Assembly (NCBI GenBank): GCA_963931635.1
Contig: OZ007034.1
Span: 992,001 to 1,056,000 of the forward strand
Source of the DNA: Caccoplasma sp905210875
GTDB lineage: Bacteria > Bacteroidota > Bacteroidia > Bacteroidales > UBA11471
DNA: 64,000 nt
Direction of reading: 5' to 3'
The position numbers were made by a program, and so were the translations under genes. Shown here piece after piece: positions 16,072-24,899 of the stretch. Below the pieces are notes generated by a model. That model was given only the letters and a program-made list of their open reading frames with translations. It was not told the DNA's origin and searched no databases. Each line of letters begins with the position of its first letter. Position 1 is the stretch's first letter.

Positions 16072-17925
16072 ATGGAACAACCTGTCGACCTGTCGCCGCT
16101 CGATTTTTACAACCGAAAACAGCAAGAATATACCGTCGCTCTGGCCGGGCTCTCCCGTCGCATACGCCGGGTGAGTTTTGCGCGGGTGGCCCTCGCCCTA
16201 CTGTTTATTGCCTGGCTGGTGTGGGGGCGCGACTGGTGTCCCGCACCGGTGGTGTGGTCGGTGGCCGTTGCCCTCGTGGCAGCCTTCCTGGCTCTGGTCA
16301 AGGTGCATGGCCGCCTCTTTGCCCGCCGGAGTTATGTCGAAGCGGCGATGGAGATTTGCCGGCAGGAGTTCCGTCTGTCGCAATACGACTTCTCGGGTTG
16401 TGACGGGGGTGCCGAGTTTTTTGATGCCACGCATGATTTTACGGCCGACCTCGACATCTTCGGCGAGAAATCGCTCTTTGCCTATATCAACCGCACGGCC
16501 ACCGAGGCGGGTCGTCGTCGGCTGGCCGACTGGTTGCGCCGGCCGCTCTCCGATGTGGCATCGATAGCCCGCCGGCAGGAGGCGGTGCGTGAACTGGCGG
16601 CCCTGCCCGACCTGCGTCTGCACTTTGCCGCTACGGGGCGGGTGTCGGGCGAGAAACGGGGCGATGCCGAGACTGTCGGTACGGCCCTTTCGGCGCCGGT
16701 TTTTCCCCGTAGCAAAGGTCTCTTCTGGGCCATAAGAATTCTCCCGTTTGTCTACCTTGCCCTGGCCCTCTCGACGGGCGTATGGCCTGTTGCCGCGTCG
16801 CTCATAGGGCTGCTCTTTGCCGTGTGTCTGGTGGCGGCGCTGGCTGCCGTCAAGCGGGTCTCGCAGGCGCAGGAGCGGCTCGAATCGGGCCTGCGGGCGC
16901 TGGCCAAATATGCTCCGCTCATCGAGACTCTCGAATCGGCTTCGTTTTCGGCCCCGGAACTGCGTGCGGTAACCGATGCGTTCTCCACCTCTTCGGGCGA
17001 GAAGGCTTCGGTGGTTTTGCGCCGCCTGCGCCGTCTGATGGACAATCTCAACCAGCGCAACAATGCGCTGGTCTTTCTCCTGCTCAATGGTTTTCTGTTG
17101 TGGGATTTCAGGCAACTGGCCGCTCTCGACGGCTGGTTGCGGCGTTATGGCCGTGAGGTGGCCGGCTGGTTCGATGCCTTGGCCGGGTTTGACGCCTTGG
17201 CGTCGCTGGGGGCGTTTGCCTATAATCATCCCGGGTATGTCTACCCCGAGGCGGTCGGCAGCGACCGTCCGGTCTACGAGGCCGAGGCCTTGGGCCACCC
17301 GCTCATCGACCCGGCCCGCTGTGTGTGCAATCCGGTGCAGTTGCCGGCCCGTCCGTCGTTTCTCATCGTTACCGGTGCCAACATGGCCGGAAAGAGTACC
17401 TATCTGCGGGCTGTCGGGGTGAACTTCGTGCTGGCCATGCTCGGCGCGCCGGTGTGTGCCGCGTCGATGACATTCACTCCCTGCACGCTCTTTACCGGGC
17501 TGCACACGACCGACTCGCTGGCCGGCAACGAGTCTTATTTCTTTGCCGAGCTGAAACGGCTGCGTCAGGTGGTGCTGCGTCAGCGGGCCGGAGAGAAGTG
17601 CATGGTGATTCTCGACGAGATCCTCAAAGGTACCAATTCGGTCGACAAGCAGACCGGCTCGCTGGCTCTTGTCCGCCAACTGGTTTCGCTCGGTACCGTA
17701 GGGGCGGCCGCCACACACGATCTGGTGCTGGGCTCGCTTGCCGAAGAGTTTCCCGGTGTGGTGCGGGCCGTCTGCTTCGAGTCGGAAATCGTCGACGATG
17801 CGTTGCACTTCGATTACCGTCTGCGGCCCGGGGTGGCCCGCCACATGAATGCTTGCTTCCTCATGGAGCAGATGGATATCATACCCCGCGACGGGCAGAA
17901 GGGTCGCGACGCCTCTATCGGTTGA
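16072..17925 (+). CDS. Membrane-anchored MutS-like ATPase
   Basis: The 617-residue protein has a MutS-type ATPase domain at the C-terminus: Walker A GANMAGKST at 435-443, Walker B MVILDEIL from 511, then the signature GTNSVDKQTGSLAL and a THD motif (ATHDL). The N-terminal half differs from MutS. There is no mismatch-binding domain, but two hydrophobic segments at about residues 36-80, two more at about 220-265 and possibly one near 335. Helical MutS core regions lie between, including FGEKSLFAYINRTATEAGRRRL. It is therefore probably a membrane protein that uses a MutS clamp and ATPase for an unknown task. Its end overlaps the convergent gene by 11 bases. Confidence 0.85.
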   Translation: MEQPVDLSPLDFYNRKQQEYTVALAGLSRRIRRVSFARVALALLFIAWLVWGRDWCPAPVVWSVAVALVAAFLALVKVHGRLFARRSYVEAAMEICRQEFRLSQYDFSGCDGGAEFFDATHDFTADLDIFGEKSLFAYINRTATEAGRRRLADWLRRPLSDVASIARRQEAVRELAALPDLRLHFAATGRVSGEKRGDAETVGTALSAPVFPRSKGLFWAIRILPFVYLALALSTGVWPVAASLIGLLFAVCLVAALAAVKRVSQAQERLESGLRALAKYAPLIETLESASFSAPELRAVTDAFSTSSGEKASVVLRRLRRLMDNLNQRNNALVFLLLNGFLLWDFRQLAALDGWLRRYGREVAGWFDALAGFDALASLGAFAYNHPGYVYPEAVGSDRPVYEAEALGHPLIDPARCVCNPVQLPARPSFLIVTGANMAGKSTYLRAVGVNFVLAMLGAPVCAASMTFTPCTLFTGLHTTDSLAGNESYFFAELKRLRQVVLRQRAGEKCMVILDEILKGTNSVDKQTGSLALVRQLVSLGTVGAAATHDLVLGSLAEEFPGVVRAVCFESEIVDDALHFDYRLRPGVARHMNACFLMEQMDIIPRDGQKGRDASIG

Positions 17926-19486
17926 GCAGTATCACCTGCGCCCGGCTGTTGTCCATGCCCTTCATCGTGCGGCCTATGGTGGCGCCGATGAAGGTGGGGT
18001 CGCAGATGAGGTAGCGTTTGTCGCCGATGACGAAATAGTCGCCCGGTATCTCTTCGTTGAACCGCACCGCGGCTGCCAGGTGGCCGGGGTAGTAGACGAG
18101 TGCCGTTTCGAGTCCCATCACGTCGCGCACGATGCGGGTGAAGAGTATGGCCCGGTCTTCACAATCGCTGTAAGGATAGTAAAGAGTCTCGTCGGCGGCA
18201 AAGATGCGGTCGCCGCCCCATACCTTGTCGTCGTATTCATAGACGAAGGCCGTCTGCACAAAATTGATAATCATGTTGGCCGCCTCCTCTTCGCTTTTCC
18301 CGGCAATAGCCTGCCGCAGAGCGGGGTAGAGGCGTTCGCGGTTTTCGGCACTGAGGGGAATGTCGGCAAAAATCGTCCACTTCGTGTGTTCGTCGTCGCC
18401 CATGGCCGAGGCGGGATAGTCGGCGAGGAAATCCATCAGGTTCTTGTTTGACGACACGCTGGCGCGCACGTCGGGGTAACGCCGGGCGATAAGAGTGCGT
18501 TCAGCCGACTCTTCCACCCTCAGCCGGGGTGTTTCGGTCATCGTGAGGGTCAGGGCGCAGTCGTTGGGAAAGCGCCGGTCGAAGATATGCATCGTGTTGC
18601 CTTCGTAAGGTTGCAGCAGGTAGAAGCGGGTGTTGTCGAGGAGGAAGAATCGTTTCCCGTATATGGTATAGTCGCTGGCCACAAGCAGGTAGAGGTGGTT
18701 GTCGTTGCCCCGGGCCAGGCGTATGCGGTAGCCCGATTGGTTGAGTATAAAGGCTTGCAGCAGGGTCGACTCGTCGCTCGACTCTCCCAGGAAAGATGCG
18801 CCGAGTTGTTGGGCCATTTTCAGGTAGGCCCAGTCGCACAGGTTGAGCTCGGCTTTCAGCCGCAGGCAGTCGGCCACCATGTCGGTATAGGCGTCGGAGC
18901 AGAGTATTTCCCATTGGTCGGCCACGGCCTCCTCCTGCGTGTTGTCGAGTGCAAACCGCTGTTTCCCGTCGAGGTGCACGCGACAGTCGGTGCCGTAAAA
19001 CGAGAAGGCAAACCGGGTGTCGGCCGGTTGTACCGCCTCTTCTTCTTGGGGCCGGGGTGCCTCCTCCCGGGGCTTAGTCGGTACGACGGGCAGGGGCTGA
19101 GGTTCCTTGTCGATGCGTACCACAGGTTGCGGTACCCTTATCGGGGCGATGGGTTTCTTTACGATTCTGTCGATGGCGACGGGCCGGTCTACCTTGGGGC
19201 GCTCCTGCTCTTCGCGGGGGGCGACGGTAGGCGGTACGGGAGGTTCCTGTTCGGGCAGCGGTATGGCCTCTTCGCCCGAGAACTCTTTCCAGCGTTCGCG
19301 CATGAACTGGGTGTATTCGGCATTTACGCGGGCCCGGTAGGCGGCAAAATCCTCTTCGGCCTTTTGCTTGTACGAGGCAAAGTCGTTCCGTCGTGCGTTT
19401 CGGTACTCTTCATACGAGTTTTGGGCCGTGGCGCAGAGCGGAAAGAGAATGGCAATGCCGACGAGAGAGAAAAAACGGGGTTTCAT
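17915..19486 (-). CDS. Secreted transglutaminase-like protein with proline-rich linker
   Basis: The 523-residue protein has a signal peptide (ending ATAQ). A charged helical part follows (residues 22-70, with repeated YxxYR and FAxY), then a Pro/Glu-rich linker (about 72-160), a middle domain without recognised family, and a C-terminal transglutaminase/protease-like domain. In that domain the triad is Cys442 (in YSDCEDRAILFTRIV), His469 (in YYPGHLAAAV) and Asp496 (in ICDPTFIG). The domain may cleave or crosslink proteins, or may bind only. It is probably periplasmic or surface-linked. It lies 92 bases past the GH43 gene and may be separately transcribed. Confidence 0.7.
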   Translation of the reverse strand: MKPRFFSLVGIAILFPLCATAQNSYEEYRNARRNDFASYKQKAEEDFAAYRARVNAEYTQFMRERWKEFSGEEAIPLPEQEPPVPPTVAPREEQERPKVDRPVAIDRIVKKPIAPIRVPQPVVRIDKEPQPLPVVPTKPREEAPRPQEEEAVQPADTRFAFSFYGTDCRVHLDGKQRFALDNTQEEAVADQWEILCSDAYTDMVADCLRLKAELNLCDWAYLKMAQQLGASFLGESSDESTLLQAFILNQSGYRIRLARGNDNHLYLLVASDYTIYGKRFFLLDNTRFYLLQPYEGNTMHIFDRRFPNDCALTLTMTETPRLRVEESAERTLIARRYPDVRASVSSNKNLMDFLADYPASAMGDDEHTKWTIFADIPLSAENRERLYPALRQAIAGKSEEEAANMIINFVQTAFVYEYDDKVWGGDRIFAADETLYYPYSDCEDRAILFTRIVRDVMGLETALVYYPGHLAAAVRFNEEIPGDYFVIGDKRYLICDPTFIGATIGRTMKGMDNSRAQVILLNR

Positions 19487-19578
19487 GACGGAAAATATTT
19501 ATCAGCTAAATATCGGAAAAAATGTGGTATGGTACAACACCTTCCGGCGGAGATTTTTTGTCTCGACAAGCCTCTTGT

Positions 19579-20961
19579 CTAATTATCGAATCTCCACCAG
19601 TCAAGATTGAAGAGTTTACATCCTTTTCGTCCTTTAAATACGAAATAGAGGTCGTGAACGCCCGAAACATTTCCGGTCGTATTGCATTTCAATCTCTTCC
19701 ATTGTTCCCAGCCTCCCGTCGGTGGAACATCGACTTTGGCAATGATGCTCCCGCCGATGCTGTCGAGTCGCACTTCTATTGTGCCTCCACGCCGTGCGCT
19801 TGCGGCGGCGACATGGAATTTCTTCGGGCTGTTGTGGCCGAAGTCGACCGCACGCACTTTGATGTAGTCGCCGTCGTGTATGTCGGCAATGTAGATTCCT
19901 GTCGTGGCGTTGGGTTCCGATTTCATCCCGCGAGAGAATGCCATCGTTTCGGCCTCGGTGCGCTTGTAGGGGTTGAGGGTGCCTACCGGGTCTACCCCAT
20001 CATCGGTGGCGTAGATGAGGGGAAAGGTCCCGTCGGCGTTGTATTCAAACCGCTCCACGGCGACCGAGCGGCCGAAGCCCCCGCCGCCCGGCAACTTGCC
20101 GGTGTGATAGAAGAGGTAGGAATTTCCTTTGTAGTTGGCCACCCCCACATGGTTGGTAAAGGCGCCGGTCTCTTGCAGGGGCATGACTTCGCCCATGTAT
20201 CGCCATGGTCCGGTTGGGCTCGGGCTCATCGAGTAGGCGATGTGTTCGGGTACTCCACCCGCTGCATAGAGCAGGTAGTAATTGTTGTTACGCTTGAAAA
20301 ACCAGGGCCCTTCGGTATAGGTGTCGGGATATTTTACCCCTTTTACCCGTTTTTCGGGATTGGGAGCTCCGAAACTTTCTATGGTCTGTTCCAGTTTTTG
20401 CACTGCGCCTTTGAGCGACACCATGTCTTCGTTGAGTTCGGCCATATAGATGTTGGGATTACCCCAATAGAGGAATGCTCTGCCGTCGTCGTCAATGAAT
20501 ACGGTGGGGTCGATGTTGTCCCAACTACCGTCGCAAAGAGGTTTCCCGATGGCATCTTTGAAAGGTCCCGTGGGTGAATCGCCCACGGCCACGCCGATTG
20601 CCATGGCGTTTGTAATTTTTGAATGCAGGCACACATACCAGTAGAATTTGCCGTTGCGCTCGATGCACTGCGAGGCCCAGGCCCGGTCATCGGCCCAAGC
20701 AAACGATTCGATGGCCAGCGGGGAGCCGTGGTCGGTCCAGTTGACCATATCTTCGGTTGAATAGACGCGCCACTCCTGCATCCAGAAAAAGTCGGCACGC
20801 TCTTCGTCGTGTCCCGTGTAGAGGTAGAGGGTACCTTTGTGTACCATTGGTGCCGGGTCGGAGGTGTAGCAGGTTTGCACGATGGGGTTCTGTGCGGACA
20901 GCCATATCGGGGCAAGAATAGTCAATGTGGCCGAGATAAACTTTTTTGATGAGGGTTTCAT
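19579..20961 (-). CDS. Secreted GH43 glycosidase with C-terminal CBM6-like domain
   Basis: The 460-residue protein has a signal peptide (ending WLSAQ) and a five-bladed GH43 propeller. The three catalytic acids are in the expected places: Asp in YTSDPAPMV, Asp in WDNIDPTVF and Glu in TYTEGPWFF. From about residue 325 a CBM6-like beta-sandwich follows (RTEAETMAFSRG, YIADIHDGDYIKV and the closing FNLDWWRF), typical of xylan-binding modules. GH43 members release arabinose or xylose from xylan and arabinan. It is the third gene of a GH43-GH97-GH43 operon, 14 bases behind the GH97 gene. The exact bond is not known. Confidence 0.9.
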   Translation of the reverse strand: MKPSSKKFISATLTILAPIWLSAQNPIVQTCYTSDPAPMVHKGTLYLYTGHDEERADFFWMQEWRVYSTEDMVNWTDHGSPLAIESFAWADDRAWASQCIERNGKFYWYVCLHSKITNAMAIGVAVGDSPTGPFKDAIGKPLCDGSWDNIDPTVFIDDDGRAFLYWGNPNIYMAELNEDMVSLKGAVQKLEQTIESFGAPNPEKRVKGVKYPDTYTEGPWFFKRNNNYYLLYAAGGVPEHIAYSMSPSPTGPWRYMGEVMPLQETGAFTNHVGVANYKGNSYLFYHTGKLPGGGGFGRSVAVERFEYNADGTFPLIYATDDGVDPVGTLNPYKRTEAETMAFSRGMKSEPNATTGIYIADIHDGDYIKVRAVDFGHNSPKKFHVAAASARRGGTIEVRLDSIGGSIIAKVDVPPTGGWEQWKRLKCNTTGNVSGVHDLYFVFKGRKGCKLFNLDWWRFDN

Positions 20962-20975
20962 TGCTTTTCGGTGTT

Positions 20976-22925
20976 TCAGTTGTGAATGACCACTCCGCCG
21001 TTGGTGGGAATGGCGATGGAGAATTGTTGTCTTTTTCCTGTTCTGACGGTACGCACCCTCCCTTGGAGCCGCTTGTTGTCGTCATAGACGGTAACTGTCT
21101 CGCCGGCCTCGAACATGGGCAGGTCGAGGGTGAGGCGCACCGTCTCTTTACGGGCGTTCACCCCCACGACATACCAGGTGTCGCCGTGGCGGCGGGCCAG
21201 CACTACATACTGCCCCGGGTATCCGTCGATGAAGCGGGTGTCGTCCCAGGTCGTGGGCACTGCCTTCATGAAGTCGATGGCCCAGGCCGGGGCGTCGATC
21301 GTGTTGTTGGGTGCCAGGGCAAAATGCTGCACGGGACTCTGGAACAGTATGGCCGTGGCCAGTGCGAAGACCTCGGAGGTAACCCGCCGGCTGCCGCCCG
21401 GACGGTTCCCGGCATTGTAGTAGCGGTTGAACGTGCTGCCGCCGAAATCCATGCTTCCCACCGTGTTGCGCAGGAAGGGGTGGAGGCAGGCGTTGAAGGC
21501 TTCTGCGTCGCAACTGTTTTGCGTGAAGTTCATGTTCTCGCTGGCCAGTACCGCTTCGCTGGCGGCATAGTTGGGATACATGCGTTCCCAGCCGCGGGGC
21601 AGGGTGCAACCGTGGAAGATGACCAGCAGGCCGTAGTCGTTGGCATCGGCCAGAATCTCCTCGTAGAGTTGCAGGGCGGCCTGCTTGTCGCTCCCGAAGA
21701 AGTCGACCTTGATGCCCTTGATGCCGGTCTGTTGCAGCCATTTCATCTCCCGGCGGCGCCTGATGAGGTTGTCCATCTTGCCGCGCGGCCCCTGCGGGGC
21801 ATCGTTCCAGTAGCCGTTGGAGTTGTACCACAGGTAGAGGCCCACCCTTTTGGAGCGGGCGTAGGCGGCCAGTTCTTCGATACCCTTGTAGCCGATGCGG
21901 GTGTCCCACCAGGCATCGACAAGTACCGTGCGGTAGCCCATCTCGGCACAGAAGTCGATGTAGCGTTTCTGTTCGGCGTAGTTCATGCTGCCGTCGCCGG
22001 CGATAATCCAGCTCCATGTGCCGCAGCCATACTCGTCGACATACTCTTTCGAGGGTTCATAGAGCGGCTCGACGAGGTCGAAGGCCACCGTCGTCTCGAC
22101 CACCGGCGCGAGGGTGCGTCCCACGGTGAGGGTGCGCCACGGCGTCTCTCCCGGCAAGGTGATGCCCGGCGAGGCCGAGCCGTTGCCGTTGAACTCCTCT
22201 TCTTGCGGGAACCCGATGGTATAGAGTCCGCCGGCGTGTCCCAGGAGACGGGAGGCGCAGTAGCGGCTGTCGACACCCGTCTCCGAAATCAGCACCCAAC
22301 CCCGGTCGGCAATGCGGAAAAAGGCGGGGAAGCTGTACCCCTCGCCCAGTCCGTTCTTGCCCGGTGTGTCGTCGGGGGTGTAGGGGGTCTCGTAGCTCGG
22401 GGTTGTGCGGGCAAATCCCTTCATGGCCGGGCTTTGCGGGCAGAGAAATGTAGTGCTTCCGGCGGGGAGCCTGAACCCTGTGGCCTCCTGCCGCACCACG
22501 CCGCACAGTGCCTCGCCGGTGCGGCAGACAGTGTAGCGGAACGCCACATCGTTGTTGCCTACGCTGAACATTACCTTGAAGACCGTTTTCCCGTTCTGCA
22601 CAAAAGGTATCTCTCTTGTGTGGGCGAGGTAACGTATCTCGCTTCTCTTGCTGTTTCTGAGGCTGTATGTCTCGTCGACGACACACGCGTCGGAGGCATT
22701 GCCCAGGTGCAGGTCACGGGTGAAGTCGCCCGCGTCGGTGGTGAGTCCGAGGGGTGAGGCGTCGAGAAAGGTCATGCCGTCGTACAGTATGCGGAAGGAG
22801 GCATACCCTCCGCTGTCGGAGACGACGACCGTGAGCCGCCCATCGGGGCCCGACAGCTTCACCTCTCCTGCATGCAGGAGAGATACGCAACACAATGTCA
22901 GCAGTATCAATATCGGTTTTTTCAT
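20976..22925 (-). CDS. Secreted GH97 alpha-glycosidase, probably retaining alpha-galactosidase type
   Basis: The 649-residue protein has a signal peptide (ending LLHAG), the GH97 N-terminal beta-sandwich (FRLPAGSTTFLCPQ), the central barrel and a C-terminal all-beta domain. The segment IKGIKVDFFGSDKQ holds Asp408, in the place of the nucleophile of retaining GH97 alpha-galactosidases. The inverting SusB group uses glutamates at other positions. Other family marks are TWSWIIAGDGS, VDAWWDTRIGYKG and FHGCTLPRGWERMYPN. An alpha-galactosidase beside two GH43 enzymes would suit galactose-decorated xylan or arabinan. Substrate is inferred from neighbours and motif only. Confidence 0.88.
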   Translation of the reverse strand: MKKPILILLTLCCVSLLHAGEVKLSGPDGRLTVVVSDSGGYASFRILYDGMTFLDASPLGLTTDAGDFTRDLHLGNASDACVVDETYSLRNSKRSEIRYLAHTREIPFVQNGKTVFKVMFSVGNNDVAFRYTVCRTGEALCGVVRQEATGFRLPAGSTTFLCPQSPAMKGFARTTPSYETPYTPDDTPGKNGLGEGYSFPAFFRIADRGWVLISETGVDSRYCASRLLGHAGGLYTIGFPQEEEFNGNGSASPGITLPGETPWRTLTVGRTLAPVVETTVAFDLVEPLYEPSKEYVDEYGCGTWSWIIAGDGSMNYAEQKRYIDFCAEMGYRTVLVDAWWDTRIGYKGIEELAAYARSKRVGLYLWYNSNGYWNDAPQGPRGKMDNLIRRRREMKWLQQTGIKGIKVDFFGSDKQAALQLYEEILADANDYGLLVIFHGCTLPRGWERMYPNYAASEAVLASENMNFTQNSCDAEAFNACLHPFLRNTVGSMDFGGSTFNRYYNAGNRPGGSRRVTSEVFALATAILFQSPVQHFALAPNNTIDAPAWAIDFMKAVPTTWDDTRFIDGYPGQYVVLARRHGDTWYVVGVNARKETVRLTLDLPMFEAGETVTVYDDNKRLQGRVRTVRTGKRQQFSIAIPTNGGVVIHN

Positions 22926-22981
22926 GAGTATATGTTTAAGGGAGATTGTATATTCTTGTGTAGAGAGGGGCGGAGGTTGTG

Positions 22982-24586
22982 TTATTCGTCGAGGCGTTTA
23001 TAGTCGAAGAAGTCGACGTCGATGTATCCGCCCGTAGTCTGAGTGGCATAGTTGAAGAGGGCAAATTTGGTGCCCATGAAGAAGCGTCGGTAGTCGAATA
23101 TCATGTTAAAATCCGCGCCGATTTGTCTCCAATGCTTGTTGTCGAGGCTGTAATAGAAGGTGGCGATGTCGCGGCCTACCCTGAAATCGCCGTCGATGCG
23201 CAGGTAGAGGGTGTCGGAGGTGAGCGCAACGGTCTCGTGCACTCTTGCTTTGACGTCGGAGACCCGTTTCTCCTTTTCGGTCAGGCTCACCGACTGGCTC
23301 TGCATCGAGAGCTGTTTTTCCCCGTCCCGGCAGGTAATTGCCAATACGCCCGCGTCGCTGTTGAACGCAGCAAATCCTGCCACGTCGCCCTCTTTCATGC
23401 CCGCGAGGTCGAGGGCGACGATACCCCGGCACCGGGGCCCCTCCATGCGTTGGGTGAGGGTGTTTGGCGCCAGAAACAGATTCTCTACCACGCGGCCTGT
23501 CGAGAGGCGCAGGAACCCTTTGCGTGCCGTTAATGACCAGCATTTGTCGATGGGGTTGTGGCTCCACTGCCAGTTGCGTTTCAGATTCTTGTCATTGAAA
23601 TCGTCGCTGACCGTCAACCCCGGCGAAGAAAATCCCGCCACGGGTTTGTTCATGGTCTCGGGTACACGGCCCGACTCGTTGCCCAGCAGAGGACAGCCGT
23701 CGACCCACCGGCAGGGCATGAGGGTAAGCACCCGGCCCACGCCTCCGCGGTCTTGGAAGATGATACCGTACCAGTTGCCCCGGCCGTCGTCGACGATGGT
23801 ACCTTGCCCCACATAGGGAAAGCCCGCAAACGCATCTTCGAGAATCACCCGTTTCTCATACGGGCCCGTGATGCGGTCGGCGCGGTAGCAGACCTGCCGA
23901 CGGGGTGCACCGGCCGGCCATGAAACCATCAGCAGGTAGTAGCGGCCGTCGTGTTTGACGACGCGGCTCCCTTCGAGCAGTCCGGTCTCTTCGGCGTCGC
24001 GCACAAAGAGGGTGGTGTTTATCCCGCCGGGCAGTACCCCGGTCAGGTCGGGTTTGAGTTCCCGCAGTTGTCCCGTGCCGTAGAAGACATAAGCCCGTCC
24101 GTCGTCGTCGAAGAAGAGCGAGGCGTCGTGAAAATGGGGCAGTCGGGCCACGAGCGACCACTTGCCGGAGGGATTGTCGGTGGAGTAGAGGTAGCCTTTG
24201 AAGGGGGTGTCGTTGGGTGAGAAATAGGCGTAGTAGCGACCGTCGCGGTAACGCAGCGAGGTGGCCCACTGTCCGCGTCCGTAGACGGTGCCCTCCACCA
24301 GGTCATATTGGGGCTTGTCGTCGAGACGGTCGTAGAGGTAGCTCACGATGTCCCAGTTGACCAGGTCTTTGGAGTGCATGACGGGAGCGCCCGGCATGAG
24401 GTGCATCGTGGTACTTACCAGGTAGAAGTCGTCGCCCACGCGTATCACGTCGGGGTCGGGAACATCGGCCCACACGACGGGGTTGGTAAACGTTCCGTCG
24501 TTGTTGTCGCCCGATTGAGCGGGAGTCGTATGGTCCGGTTTCAGCCCAAACAGTATGAGGATAATTGTCAGTAGAGTCTTTTTCAT
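22982..24586 (-). CDS. Secreted GH43 glycosidase (beta-xylosidase/arabinofuranosidase type, two-domain)
   Basis: The 534-residue protein starts with a signal peptide (hydrophobic MKKTLLTIILILFGL). Its GH43 propeller begins FTNPVVWADVPDPDVIRVGD, the usual opening with the first catalytic Asp. Further marks are STTMHLMPGAPVMHSKDLVN, FHDASLFFDDDGRAY (second Asp) and LLEGSRVVK (Glu). From about residue 335 a concanavalin-like sandwich (GH43_C2) follows, with RKGFLRL and the closing DYKRLDE, as in subfamily GH43_12 and related xylosidases. It is the first gene of the operon, 56 bases ahead of the GH97 gene and divergent from the GH10 xylanase. Confidence 0.9.
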   Translation of the reverse strand: MKKTLLTIILILFGLKPDHTTPAQSGDNNDGTFTNPVVWADVPDPDVIRVGDDFYLVSTTMHLMPGAPVMHSKDLVNWDIVSYLYDRLDDKPQYDLVEGTVYGRGQWATSLRYRDGRYYAYFSPNDTPFKGYLYSTDNPSGKWSLVARLPHFHDASLFFDDDGRAYVFYGTGQLRELKPDLTGVLPGGINTTLFVRDAEETGLLEGSRVVKHDGRYYLLMVSWPAGAPRRQVCYRADRITGPYEKRVILEDAFAGFPYVGQGTIVDDGRGNWYGIIFQDRGGVGRVLTLMPCRWVDGCPLLGNESGRVPETMNKPVAGFSSPGLTVSDDFNDKNLKRNWQWSHNPIDKCWSLTARKGFLRLSTGRVVENLFLAPNTLTQRMEGPRCRGIVALDLAGMKEGDVAGFAAFNSDAGVLAITCRDGEKQLSMQSQSVSLTEKEKRVSDVKARVHETVALTSDTLYLRIDGDFRVGRDIATFYYSLDNKHWRQIGADFNMIFDYRRFFMGTKFALFNYATQTTGGYIDVDFFDYKRLDE

Positions 24587-24899
24587 ATTAGGAGGTTGAC
24601 TATTCTTCGTGCATCGCTCTTGTATAAATGCGTTTGAAGAGATCGGAATTTGTCGAGTGGTAATGCAGAATAGATAATTTTCTTTTCCTGTTTTGGATAA
24701 ATTTTTTCGAATATAATTAATTTATTGAGCAGAGGCAAAGTAACGAAGAAAGTTTTTTATTTGTTGTTTTGTCTGCTTCTATTATAATTTGAAGATATCT
24801 GTTACGGAAAAATGTTTTTGACCATTTTATCTGATTGATTAGACAGAATTTTAGATAGTTGCTTATATTTGTATTTATATTAAAAAGAAAATATTACTT
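24587..24899. other. Divergent control region, GH43-GH97-GH43 operon / GH10
   Basis: A strongly AT-rich 313-base stretch between divergent xylan-related genes. It carries a rightward TATATTTG box (24864-24871). I find no TAnnTTTG box on the minus strand, so the leftward operon may use an activator-dependent promoter. No clear operator palindrome was found. Confidence 0.5.
24864..24871 (+). promoter_or_regulatory. Promoter -7 box of the GH10 xylanase
   Basis: TATATTTG fits TAnnTTTG, 28 bases before the ATG. The -33 element is not clear. Confidence 0.5.

Noticed and set aside
16072..17925. Ordinary mismatch repair MutS
   Set aside because: The mismatch-recognition domain is absent and hydrophobic segments interrupt the N-terminal half.
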